This document shows, one piece after another, positions 1-6,938 of a stretch of 8,588 nt of DNA. The translations under genes and the position numbers were made by a program. The notes below the pieces were generated by a model. The model was given only the letters and a program-made list of their open reading frames with translations, ran no database searches and was not told the origin of the DNA. The DNA comes from Nocardioidaceae bacterium. GTDB taxonomy: Bacteria; Actinomycetota; Actinomycetes; Propionibacteriales; Nocardioidaceae. Where the stretch lies: NCBI GenBank assembly GCA_025965395.1, contig JAOPXA010000013.1, positions 1 through 8,588 of the forward strand. The letters are read 5' to 3'. The number at the start of each line of letters is the position of its first letter. Position 1 is the first letter of the stretch.

Positions 1-765
1 GGCCGCATACTCGGCGAACGGATAGGACCCGAAGAGTCTCGTGAAGACAGTCATCATCTCGCGTTGACGTCCGAACGCGTGAGCAGCAGCTTCCTTGTCC
101 CGCAGCGGCGAGTACGTACGGATCGTGGGCGTGACGGTCGTATCGGCGGCCATCACATACCTCCCGATCTGGACGGTCGCGAGGTAGGAGGCCATGGGTT
201 CGGGCTGCTCGTAGACCCAGGTGGTGCCGTTGGAACGCTGTCGTTTCTCGACCAGGCGCCCGTTGGCGACGACGAGGTAGTCCGACGAGGTGGAGACCTC
301 GAAGCGGTAGCTCGCCTTGTCGGACGACCTGTCGTTGCAGGGATACCACGAGGGCGCGCCGTGCGGCTGAGACGCGACGATGACGCCGTCGGCAAGCTCC
401 TCCCAGCCAGCGTCGCCGTCAAGGCCCGGCATCGGCTTGGGGACTCCGCGGTAGCGCACGACGATCTCGAAGGATTGGCCCGCAGCGATCTTCGTACGCG
501 TCTTGATGGCGATCTTGCCACTTTGATGGGTGAACTTCGCGGGCGCCGATCCATCGACGGTCACCTTCGACACGCTCAAGCGGTGGAGGTCGAGGCTGAA
601 ACGCGTGAGGTCTTCCCGTGCGACCGCAGAGAGCGTCGCGACACCGGATAGCTGGTTCGTCTCGATCTTGTAGTCGAGCACGACGTCGTATGACTGGACG
701 TCGTAGGAAGCGTCACCATGCCCGGGAACATACGGGTCGACGCCGTTCTTGGAGGCGCTAGTCAT
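1..765 (-). CDS. M1-family zinc aminopeptidase, N-terminal 255 residues (3' end outside window)
   Basis: This is a metallopeptidase of family M1 (gluzincin), which removes N-terminal amino acids from peptides using one zinc ion. I translated the minus strand from the ATG at 763-765. The frame stays open to the window edge, giving 255 residues. The N-terminal beta-sandwich domain typical of the family is visible: DVQSYDVVLDYKI at about residues 22-34 and the substrate-contacting stretch QPHGAPSWYPCNDRSSDKA at about 133-151. The fragment stops at LFGSYPFAEYAA, just before the place where the GAMEN-like loop and the HEXXH zinc motif would lie, so catalytic competence cannot be judged here. There is no signal peptide, so a cytoplasmic enzyme is expected. 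The ATG overlaps the stop codon of the upstream Pls-like synthetase gene by 8 bp, which implies cotranscription and coupled translation. Epsilon-poly-lysine producers are known to carry M1-type poly-lysine-degrading aminopeptidases (Pld). A role in trimming or degrading the neighbouring synthetase's product is therefore an attractive inference, but general peptide turnover is the alternative. Confidence 0.93.
   Translation of the reverse strand, partial: MTSASKNGVDPYVPGHGDASYDVQSYDVVLDYKIETNQLSGVATLSAVAREDLTRFSLDLHRLSVSKVTVDGSAPAKFTHQSGKIAIKTRTKIAAGQSFEIVVRYRGVPKPMPGLDGDAGWEELADGVIVASQPHGAPSWYPCNDRSSDKASYRFEVSTSSDYLVVANGRLVEKRQRSNGTTWVYEQPEPMASYLATVQIGRYVMAADTTVTPTIRTYSPLRDKEAAAHAFGRQREMMTVFTRLFGSYPFAEYAA
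758..765 (-). other. Overlapping stop/start junction coupling synthetase and peptidase
   Basis: Read on the minus strand the sequence is ATGACTAG. The ATG starts the M1 peptidase and the TAG ends the Pls-like synthetase, in different frames. No strong Shine-Dalgarno sequence precedes the ATG (upstream bases read CTTCTCGGTCCGCCG). Translation of the peptidase therefore probably depends on ribosomes that terminate at the synthetase stop codon. This ties the amount of peptidase to the amount of synthetase. Confidence 0.8.
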
Positions 766-3700
766 CGGCGGACCGAGAAGGGTCGACTTCTTCGGTCCAG
801 GGGCCGATCGGGTTGCCGATCCAACGAGTTTTGCGCGGCACTGTCTCGCCTCTCATCACCAAGGACACGGGGCCGACGGTAGCGTGCTTGCCCAAGGTTG
901 CGGCAGGCAGGATGACGCTGTTGGGGCCCAGCGTGGCGCCTTCGGACAGGGTGACGGTGTCCATGCTGAGCGTGCGGTCGTGGAAGAGGTGCGTCTGCAC
1001 CACGCAACCACGGTTGACGGTGACGCCGTCGCGCAGTTCGATCAGGTCGGCCTCGGGCAACCAGTACGTCTCGCACCACACGCCCTTGCCGATCTTCGCG
1101 CCGAGTGAGCGCAGCCAAATATTGAGCAAAGGTGAACCCGTCGTGCTGCGGGCGAACCACGGTGCGGCAAGCACTTCGACGAAGGTGTCGGCGAGCTCGT
1201 TGCGCCATACGAAGGAACTCCACAGGGGGTAGTCGGAAACGACAAGACGTCCGACGAGTCCCCACTTGGCTGCGGTTGCAAGCGCCGCGGCCACGAATCC
1301 TGCGATCAGCAGGACGGCGCCCGAAAGCGCCAACCCGATGAACCAGCCAAGCTCGCGAACGGCCACCTCGAGCACCACGACCGCGCTCACTGCCAGGGCA
1401 GTCGTCACCAAGACGGGCACGACGCGACAGATCTCCATCACTGCCCGTGCGACGCGCAACTTGAACGCAGGTTCATAGGTGCGACTGATGTCGGCGGCGC
1501 TGGCGGTGCGACGCAGCTTGGTCGGCGGGCTGCCCAGCCACGACGTGCCCGCCTTGGCTTTCGACCGTCGTGGTGCCGCCGAAAGTACGGCAACGAGCCC
1601 ACCCTTTGGCACCTTGCGACCAGGGGCTGTCATCCCGGAGTTGCCGACGAATGCGTGCTTGCCAATCTTGACCGTCTCGATCCGCAGCCAGCCCCCGCCC
1701 AGCTCGTACATGCCGAGCATCGTGTCGTCGGCAAGGAACGCGCCATCGTTGACGGTCGTGAGCTTGGGGATCAGCAAGACCGTGGACGCTTCGACATTGC
1801 TGCCGATGCGGGCGCCGAGCAGGCGCAACCAAGCCGGTGTGAGCGAGCTCGAGTAGAGCGGGAAGAGCCAGTCCCGAGCCTCATCCATGACGCGGACGAT
1901 GGCCCATGCCTGGAAGGCCTGACGCCCGTGGATGGGATGGGTGCCGCTCACGAGCCCGAGGGACAGCAAGCGGACGACAAGGACGATGAGTGCGGCGAGT
2001 ACCGCCCAGCCGAGCAGTGTCGCCGCAGGAATCCAGACGTATGCGCGTCCTGCCGCCGCCCCGAGCGACGTCGCGTCGTCGAAGGCAGCCGCGACGGCGG
2101 CGAGGCCTGCAACGACGGCGACGAGAGGCAGCGAAGCGATCGTGATCGCCATGGCGCTATAGGCCCCTTGCCAGTGCCGCGACAGCGGAGGGCGAATGGG
2201 GTTGAGGGGCCCTCGACTGCGTCCGATCGGCTGGGCGGGGGAGCCGGACCAAAATGCGCCTTCGGGCACGAGGCCGGAGACCGCAGCCCCGGGGGCAACT
2301 TCAGCATGCGCCCCCACCTGAGCCCCAGGCCCCAGCGTGCTGCGCACGCCGACTCGGGCGCTCTCGCCCACCTCAATGCGACCGACGTGGAGGATGTCGC
2401 CGTCGAGCCAGTGCCCGAACAGGTCTACCTCTGGCTCGATGGAGCACCCGTCCGCGAGGGTCAAGAGGCCCGTGACGGGTGGGATCGAGTGGAGGTCGAC
2501 TCCCGAGCCGATCGATGCCCCGAGCGCGCGGGCGTACCACGTCATCCAGGTCGCGCCAGCCACGTTGACCGCGCCCAACTCATCGACGAACCGCTCGGCA
2601 AGCCAGAGGCGCAAGTGCACCTTGCCGCCACGGGGGTAGTCGCCTGGCCCGACGCCGCGCAGGATGAGGCGCGCTCCAGCGGCAGCGAGCAACATCCGGC
2701 CGGGTGGCGCGATGAGAAGTGCCCAGCCCAGCGCGATCCACCACCACGAGGCGTGGGGCAGCCACGTGAGGTCGAGAACCGATGACGCGATGTTGTTGCC
2801 CGCAGCGATCCAGACCAGCCACCGTGCACCGCCAAGGGTGCGGAGAGGGAGCGAGGCAACGATCTGAGCGGTCTGGGTCTTGAATGGCACGGGTCTCACC
2901 GCACGATTGCGCCGTCCCGTGGGAGTTGCCATCGCATCGAGCGCCGCCGCCAGGCCGACTATCGAGGGGTGTTCGTAGATGTCGGCGACGGTCGCCTCGG
3001 GGAATCGAGCGCGTAGGCGTGACACCAGCTGAGCAGCCGTGAGGCTACCTCCACCGAGCGTGAAGAAGTCGTCAGCGACGTTCGTGACGACGGCCCCGAG
3101 GATGTCGAGCCAGAGCTGGCGCAGCCACTCGGCCGTTCCACTGAGCCTCAGCGGACCCGAGGCGGCCGGAGCGAGAGTCGCCAGCGGCCAGGGGAGTGCG
3201 TCGCGATCGATCTTGCCCGAGGTGCGCGTCGGGAGAGTGTCCACCTGTGCCAGTCGCGGCACGAGCGCCGCTGGCATCCGTTCCCGCAGCAGCGTGAGCG
3301 CGTGAGCAGCGTCAAAAGCGGCCGAAGTGGTGATGTAGCCGACGAGGATACGGTTGCCGGCACCCGTCATACGGATGGCCGCCGCCGCTCCTTCCACGCC
3401 AGGCAACGCGAGCAACGCGCTGTCGATCTCGCCCAGCTCGATGCGCCGACCACCCAGCTTGATCTGCTCGTCGATCCGGCCGACATACAAGAGGCCTGCT
3501 TCGTCGTACGTGACCAGGTCGCCGCTGCGATAGGCGCGCTCCCAGCCCAACGATGGCATGGGCGCATATTTCTCGGCGTCCTTGCCGGGGTCGAGATAGC
3601 GCGCCAACCCGACTCCGCCGATGATCAGCTCACCGGACTCGCCCGGCGCTACAGGCTGGCCAACGCCGTCGACGACGGCGAGGTCCCAGCCGTCGAGTGG

Positions 3701-4663
3701 CAGCCCGATCCGCACGGGCGGCTCCGCCGTGAGTCGCGCAGCACTCGCCACGACCGTGGCCTCGGTGGGTCCGTACGTGTTCCACACCTCACGCTCCTCG
3801 GATGCGAGGCGTGCACCGATCTCGGGCGGGCAGGCTTCGCCGCCAAGGATCAGCAGCCGCACGGCGTCGAGCGCGTCCGCGGGCCAGAGCGCGACCAACG
3901 TCGGCACGGTCGACACGACGGTGATGTCGTTGGCGATCATCCAGGGGCCGAGGTCGACGCCGCTCTTGACGAGCGAGCGCGGCGCGGGCACGAGACACGC
4001 TCCGTGGCGCCAGGCCAGCCACATCTCTTCACACGATGCGTCGAATGCCACGGACAGCCCAGCCATGACCCGGTCGCCGGGCCCGAGCGGAGCATCTTGA
4101 AGGAAGATGCGCGCCTCGGCATCGACGAACGCGGCTGCCGATTCGTGGCGCACGGCAACGCCTTTGGGTGTGCCGGTCGAGCCCGAGGTGAAGATGATCC
4201 AGGCATCGTCCATCGCGCCGGGCTCGGCCGAACCCACCACTTCGCCGGCGAGCCCGCGTGACGCGATCACGAGCTCGTTGCCGATGATCGCGGAGACCTC
4301 CGCCTCGTCGAACACCGTGCGAGCGCGGGTGTCAGGATCGTCGACGTCGACGGGCACATAGGCGGCTCCTGCGACCAGCGTGCCCAGGATGGCGATGTAG
4401 AGCTCCGTAGTGCCCGAGTTGATCCGCACACCCACACGGTCACCGGGGCCGATGCCCATACGGTTGAGCGCATCCGCGATCTCGTCGGCAGCGTCACTCA
4501 GCTCGGCGTACGTCAGGACGGTAGCGCCGTTGTCGAGGGCAGGTTGGTCAGGGAAGTCGGCGACGGTCTGGTTGAAGATGTCGACCAGGGTGCGCCACGG
4601 GGGAGCCATCCCTGAGCGGAGGAGCGCCGACGGTTCCGCAGAATCGTCGAGCGTCTCAGTCAC
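758..4663 (-). CDS. Pls/PosA-type single-module NRPS (epsilon-poly-lysine synthetase-like)
   Basis: This is a membrane-bound peptide synthetase that should activate one amino acid and polymerise it iteratively. The adenylation domain spans about residues 20-495: FTSGSTGTPKG at 158-168, NTYGPTEA at 295-302, YRSGDL at 378-383, GRIDEQIKLGGRRIELGEID at 395-414, and A10 lysine K484. The carrier domain follows, with DDFFTLGGGS and its phosphopantetheine serine S540. The C-terminal half has about six transmembrane segments (roughly 614-634, 638-665, 834-861, 873-905, 1080-1103, 1106-1135) framing three soluble repeats (about 680-815, 920-1060, 1150-1290). Each repeat has W-x-R-x-LGA-x-IG and hexapeptide left-handed beta-helix character. 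There is no condensation or thioesterase domain. This is the Pls layout, and 1301 residues is close to the about 1319 I recall for Streptomyces Pls. Pocket residues by alignment to GrsA are D208, A209, E212, S251, I272, G274, T296, V304, V305 and K484, matching a lysine-type code. The GTG start is the best choice: upstream ATG 4671 is out of frame. M19 (4609) is an alternative start. Homopoly-lysine is inferred; ornithine, diaminobutyrate or beta-lysine are alternatives. Confidence 0.95.
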   Translation of the reverse strand: MTETLDDSAEPSALLRSGMAPPWRTLVDIFNQTVADFPDQPALDNGATVLTYAELSDAADEIADALNRMGIGPGDRVGVRINSGTTELYIAILGTLVAGAAYVPVDVDDPDTRARTVFDEAEVSAIIGNELVIASRGLAGEVVGSAEPGAMDDAWIIFTSGSTGTPKGVAVRHESAAAFVDAEARIFLQDAPLGPGDRVMAGLSVAFDASCEEMWLAWRHGACLVPAPRSLVKSGVDLGPWMIANDITVVSTVPTLVALWPADALDAVRLLILGGEACPPEIGARLASEEREVWNTYGPTEATVVASAARLTAEPPVRIGLPLDGWDLAVVDGVGQPVAPGESGELIIGGVGLARYLDPGKDAEKYAPMPSLGWERAYRSGDLVTYDEAGLLYVGRIDEQIKLGGRRIELGEIDSALLALPGVEGAAAAIRMTGAGNRILVGYITTSAAFDAAHALTLLRERMPAALVPRLAQVDTLPTRTSGKIDRDALPWPLATLAPAASGPLRLSGTAEWLRQLWLDILGAVVTNVADDFFTLGGGSLTAAQLVSRLRARFPEATVADIYEHPSIVGLAAALDAMATPTGRRNRAVRPVPFKTQTAQIVASLPLRTLGGARWLVWIAAGNNIASSVLDLTWLPHASWWWIALGWALLIAPPGRMLLAAAGARLILRGVGPGDYPRGGKVHLRLWLAERFVDELGAVNVAGATWMTWYARALGASIGSGVDLHSIPPVTGLLTLADGCSIEPEVDLFGHWLDGDILHVGRIEVGESARVGVRSTLGPGAQVGAHAEVAPGAAVSGLVPEGAFWSGSPAQPIGRSRGPLNPIRPPLSRHWQGAYSAMAITIASLPLVAVVAGLAAVAAAFDDATSLGAAAGRAYVWIPAATLLGWAVLAALIVLVVRLLSLGLVSGTHPIHGRQAFQAWAIVRVMDEARDWLFPLYSSSLTPAWLRLLGARIGSNVEASTVLLIPKLTTVNDGAFLADDTMLGMYELGGGWLRIETVKIGKHAFVGNSGMTAPGRKVPKGGLVAVLSAAPRRSKAKAGTSWLGSPPTKLRRTASAADISRTYEPAFKLRVARAVMEICRVVPVLVTTALAVSAVVVLEVAVRELGWFIGLALSGAVLLIAGFVAAALATAAKWGLVGRLVVSDYPLWSSFVWRNELADTFVEVLAAPWFARSTTGSPLLNIWLRSLGAKIGKGVWCETYWLPEADLIELRDGVTVNRGCVVQTHLFHDRTLSMDTVTLSEGATLGPNSVILPAATLGKHATVGPVSLVMRGETVPRKTRWIGNPIGPWTEEVDPSRSADD

Positions 4664-4671
4664 TCCGACAT
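4660..4671 (-). other. Four-codon mini-ORF overlapping the synthetase GTG start
   Basis: On the minus strand ATG TCG GAG TGA encodes Met-Ser-Glu-stop. Its TGA shares bases with the GTG start codon of the Pls-like gene (GTGA overlap). The only GGAG-like sequence lies inside this mini-ORF and abuts the GTG directly, too close for normal ribosome binding. Either the GTG is reached by reinitiation after the mini-ORF, or the real start is the ATG at 4607-4609, or the mini-ORF is chance. This is a weak call made from the local bases only. Confidence 0.25.
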
Positions 4672-4726
4672 GATGCCTGGCTCATGTGAACGACAGGCAA
4701 ACGCGACGTGGCTTCCGTACGAGTCG

Positions 4727-4803
4727 CGAGTGGCGCACCCCATCCGCGAGTGGCGCATTTTGGGGGTTTCCACCGCCCGTACGACCCGATTTTGCGCCAC
4801 TCG
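4727..4803. repeat. Three copies of CGAGTGGCGCA in the divergent intergenic region
   Basis: The 177-bp region between the synthetase start (4663) and the PHP gene start (4841) contains the 11-mer CGAGTGGCGCA at 4727-4737 and 4747-4757 on the plus strand and inverted at 4793-4803. The first two copies are exactly 20 bp apart. The second and third form an inverted repeat with an 11-bp arm and a 35-nt spacer, both flanked by a T-rich or A-rich run on the inner side. This could be a regulator-binding cluster serving the two divergent promoters, a transcript hairpin, or copies of a short dispersed genomic repeat. No convincing -35/-10 pair is seen in the rest of the gap. Confidence 0.7.
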
Positions 4804-4840
4804 GCGGGGTGGGTGGACGGGACTGGGGCAAGATGGATCC

Positions 4841-5860
4841 ATGGACCCGAAGGACGCGCTCAACGAGATCGGATTCTGGCTCGAGCGGGAGCGGACCACA
4901 TCCTTCAAGGTCGATGCGTTCCGCAAAGCATCCGCCGTGATTGCCGGTATGGACGTCGACACGATCGCCGCCCGAATCAAGAGCGGCGAGCTCAAGAAGA
5001 CCAAGGGCATCGGCGATCGCACCTTCGAGGTGATCAGCCAAGCACTCGAAGGTGACGTGCCCGCCTACCTTGCCAACCTCCGCGAACGCAACGACAAGCC
5101 ACTCACCGACGGGGGAGCTGACCTCCGCGCGCAGCTCCGCGGTGACCTCCACAGCCACTCCAACTGGTCTGACGGCGGATCGCCCATCGAGGAAATGGCA
5201 CGTGCTGCCCACTGGCGAGGCCGCGAATATCAGGCGCTCACGGATCATTCGCCGCGGCTCACGATCGCCAACGGGCTGACGGCTGAGCGTCTCGCCGAAC
5301 AGCTCGACGTGCTGGCGCGGGTCAACGACGGCTACGACAACTTCTCGATGTTGCCCGCGATCGAGGTCGACATCCTCGACGACGGCGCACTCGACCAGAC
5401 GCCCGCAATGCTCGACAAGCTCGACATCGTCGTCGCCAGCGTGCACTCGAAGCTGAAGATGGAGTCAGACGCCATGACCCGCCGTATGGTCGGCGCCATC
5501 GCCAACCCCCATACGAACATCCTTGGCCACTGCACCGGACGGCTCGTCGAAGGCAGCCGCGGCAAACGTCCGCAGTCGGAGTTCGATGCCGAAATTGTCT
5601 TCGCCGCGTGCGCAAAATTCGATGTAGCCGTGGAGATCAACTCCCGTCCTGAGCGACGCGATCCGCCGAGCAACCTCATCGCGATGGCGCTGGATGCCGG
5701 CTGCCTCTTCACGATCGACACGGACGCGCATGCCCCGGGCCAGCTCGACTTCTTGGACTACGGCGCCGAGCGCGCTGAGGCAAGCGGCATACCCGCCGAT
5801 CGCATCGTGACGACCTGGCCACTCGACACGTTGCTCGCCTGGTCGCACGCCAAGCGTTAG
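4841..5860 (+). CDS. PHP-domain metal-dependent hydrolase with N-terminal HhH region (PolX-like, no polymerase)
   Basis: This 339-residue protein has an N-terminal helical region of about 90 residues, like the 8-kDa/helix-hairpin-helix part of family X DNA polymerases. It includes KKTKGIGDRTFEVISQAL at about 52-69, a GIG hairpin that would contact DNA. A full PHP (polymerase and histidinol phosphatase) domain follows. The expected metal ligands are all present: GDLHSHSNWSDG at 101-112 (H104, H106), LTDHS (D135, H136), E175, the histidine of ASVHS (H202), H230, E265, and DTDAH (D295, H297). The polymerase palm is absent. Bacterial PolX PHP domains act as 3'-5' exonucleases or phosphodiesterases, so a DNA-end-processing or phosphoesterase role is likely but not specific. 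The start was set at ATG 4841 because the protein similarity begins there (MDPKDALNEIGFWLERER). A longer in-frame upstream reading would add sequence with no family character, and the nearby ATG 4833 is out of frame. It is divergent from the Pls-like gene, and nothing shows a functional link. Confidence 0.93.
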   Translation: MDPKDALNEIGFWLERERTTSFKVDAFRKASAVIAGMDVDTIAARIKSGELKKTKGIGDRTFEVISQALEGDVPAYLANLRERNDKPLTDGGADLRAQLRGDLHSHSNWSDGGSPIEEMARAAHWRGREYQALTDHSPRLTIANGLTAERLAEQLDVLARVNDGYDNFSMLPAIEVDILDDGALDQTPAMLDKLDIVVASVHSKLKMESDAMTRRMVGAIANPHTNILGHCTGRLVEGSRGKRPQSEFDAEIVFAACAKFDVAVEINSRPERRDPPSNLIAMALDAGCLFTIDTDAHAPGQLDFLDYGAERAEASGIPADRIVTTWPLDTLLAWSHAKR

Positions 5861-5918
5861 CACTGACACTTACGCCCATTCGGCCACGAGAAATCTTTTG
5901 CCCACGTAGTCTTGATCG

Positions 5919-6908
5919 GTGATTCAAGCCCTTCGCACCGCGCTCGCTGTTTTTTTGTTTTCGGCCCTTGTGGGGCTTGCTCTGGCACCCCTCGCGGCTC
6001 AGGCTGATACGCACACGACGGCCAAGATGAGCAAGGTCGTAGCGAAGAAGCCGAACATCCGCCTTCGCCAAGGCTACTTCGCAGATCCACGTTCGACCGC
6101 TGCGGTGGCAGCGAAGTTCGACTCGCGTTTCAAGAAGCTCGCCAAGACGCCCCAGGCCTTATGGGTGACCGATGGCTACACCGTCGACAAGGTCAAAGGG
6201 GTCATGCAGACGTACGCCAAACTCGCTGCGAAAAAGAAGAAGACCCCGGTCATTGCGATCTACGGCATCCCCAATCGAGACTGCGGCGGGTTTTCGTCGG
6301 GCGGCCTCACCTCGGCCGAGTACAAGCGGTGGATCGCCAAGATTGCCTCCGGTCTGAAGAACCAAAAGGCCATCGCCATCTTGGAGCCCGATGCTGTCGC
6401 GCAGGCTGCCCAATCGGCTCACTGCAACGACGCAGACCGCGCGGGACTCATGCGCTATGCGACGCGCAAGCTCACCAAGGCGGGCGTATGGGTCTACATT
6501 GACGCCGGTCACAGCAATTGGCTGAGCGCCGCCACGATGGCCGCAGGCCTGAAGGCCTCCGGCATCGCTGGGGCGCGAGGGTTCTCCACGAACGTGAGCA
6601 GCTATCAACCCACTGCCAACGAAGTTGCCTACGCCGAGCTTCTCCGAGCTGAGCTGCGCAAGCTTGGCATCACTGGCAAGCACTACGTCGTCGAGACCGC
6701 CCGCAATGGTGCGGGCGCCGCGTTCAACAGCGACTTTTGCAACCCTCCGCAAGCACGCATCGGGACAAAGCCGCGCACCATAGCGCAAGGGGCGTTCGAC
6801 GCGATGCTGTGGGTGAAGCACCCGGGCGAGTCGGACGGTACCTGCAACGGCGGACCGAACCCTGGCGTGTGGTGGCCTGATAACGCACTTCAGTTGCTTG
6901 GTCACTAG
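5919..6908 (+). CDS. Secreted glycoside hydrolase family 6 protein (endoglucanase/cellobiohydrolase type)
   Basis: GH6 enzymes cleave beta-1,4-glucosidic bonds in cellulose with inversion. This 329-residue protein has a signal peptide: a short charged start, hydrophobic core about 8-26, and a likely cut after AQA at residue 29. Family motifs occur in order: LWVTDGY (81-87), IYGIPNRDCGGFSSGG (114-129), AIAILEPDAV (151-160), WVYIDAGHSNWL (191-202), FSTNVSSY (222-229), VVETARNGAG (257-266), WVKHPGESDGTC (298-309) and PGVWWPDNALQLL (315-327). By analogy with Cel6A enzymes, D158 would be the proton donor, D121 the pKa-adjusting aspartate and D306 the base. The four cysteines after the signal peptide (122, 169, 274, 309) fit the family's two disulfides. 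There is no carbohydrate-binding module or linker, so it is a bare catalytic domain with a lysine-rich surface. An in-frame TGA at 5913-5915 forces the start to be GTG 5919. No good Shine-Dalgarno sequence precedes it, and a TAGTCT box at 5908-5913 could serve a leaderless transcript. Substrate (cellulose or another beta-glucan) is not determined. Confidence 0.95.
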   Translation: MIQALRTALAVFLFSALVGLALAPLAAQADTHTTAKMSKVVAKKPNIRLRQGYFADPRSTAAVAAKFDSRFKKLAKTPQALWVTDGYTVDKVKGVMQTYAKLAAKKKKTPVIAIYGIPNRDCGGFSSGGLTSAEYKRWIAKIASGLKNQKAIAILEPDAVAQAAQSAHCNDADRAGLMRYATRKLTKAGVWVYIDAGHSNWLSAATMAAGLKASGIAGARGFSTNVSSYQPTANEVAYAELLRAELRKLGITGKHYVVETARNGAGAAFNSDFCNPPQARIGTKPRTIAQGAFDAMLWVKHPGESDGTCNGGPNPGVWWPDNALQLLGH

Positions 6909-6917
6909 ATCGGTTAT

Positions 6918-6934
6918 GTTGGGGCAACCCCAAC
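6918..6934 (+). terminator. GC-rich hairpin after the GH6 gene (terminator or regulatory stem-loop)
   Basis: The sequence GTTGGGGCAACCCCAAC is a perfect 7-bp stem with a 3-nt loop, starting 10 bp after the GH6 stop codon and ending 15 bp before the next start. No T-run follows it, so it is not a classical intrinsic terminator, although actinobacterial terminators often lack one. It lies in the 41-bp gap just upstream of the MmcQ/YjbR Shine-Dalgarno sequence, so an RNA structure or an operator acting on that gene is an alternative. Confidence 0.5.
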
Positions 6935-6938
6935 GAAC

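Noticed and set aside
64..651. Plus-strand open frame of 195 codons at the left edge
   Set aside because: It lies opposite the M1 peptidase, whose family motifs (GAPSWYPCND and others) are clear.
1655..2785. Long plus-strand open frame (376 codons) inside the synthetase gene
   Set aside because: It is antisense to well-supported transmembrane and beta-helix coding sequence. Its protein is rich in R, G, A, E and D with no recognisable domain, a usual shadow in high-GC DNA.
3302..4261. Plus-strand open frame of 319 codons opposite the adenylation domain
   Set aside because: The opposite frame encodes conserved adenylation motifs. The plus-strand product has low complexity and no family features.
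4670..4840. N-terminal extension of 57 codons for the PHP protein
   Set aside because: It would run through the repeat-bearing divergent intergenic region and adds sequence without family character; the conserved protein begins at ATG 4841.
4682..5446. Minus-strand open frame of 254 codons over the PHP gene
   Set aside because: It is antisense to a complete set of PHP metal motifs; no domain is recognisable.
5861..5918. Terminator between the PHP and GH6 genes
   Set aside because: No inverted repeat of useful length or T-run was found in this 58-bp gap.
6159..6905. Minus-strand open frame of 248 codons over the GH6 gene
   Set aside because: The plus strand carries all GH6 catalytic motifs; the antisense product has no family features.
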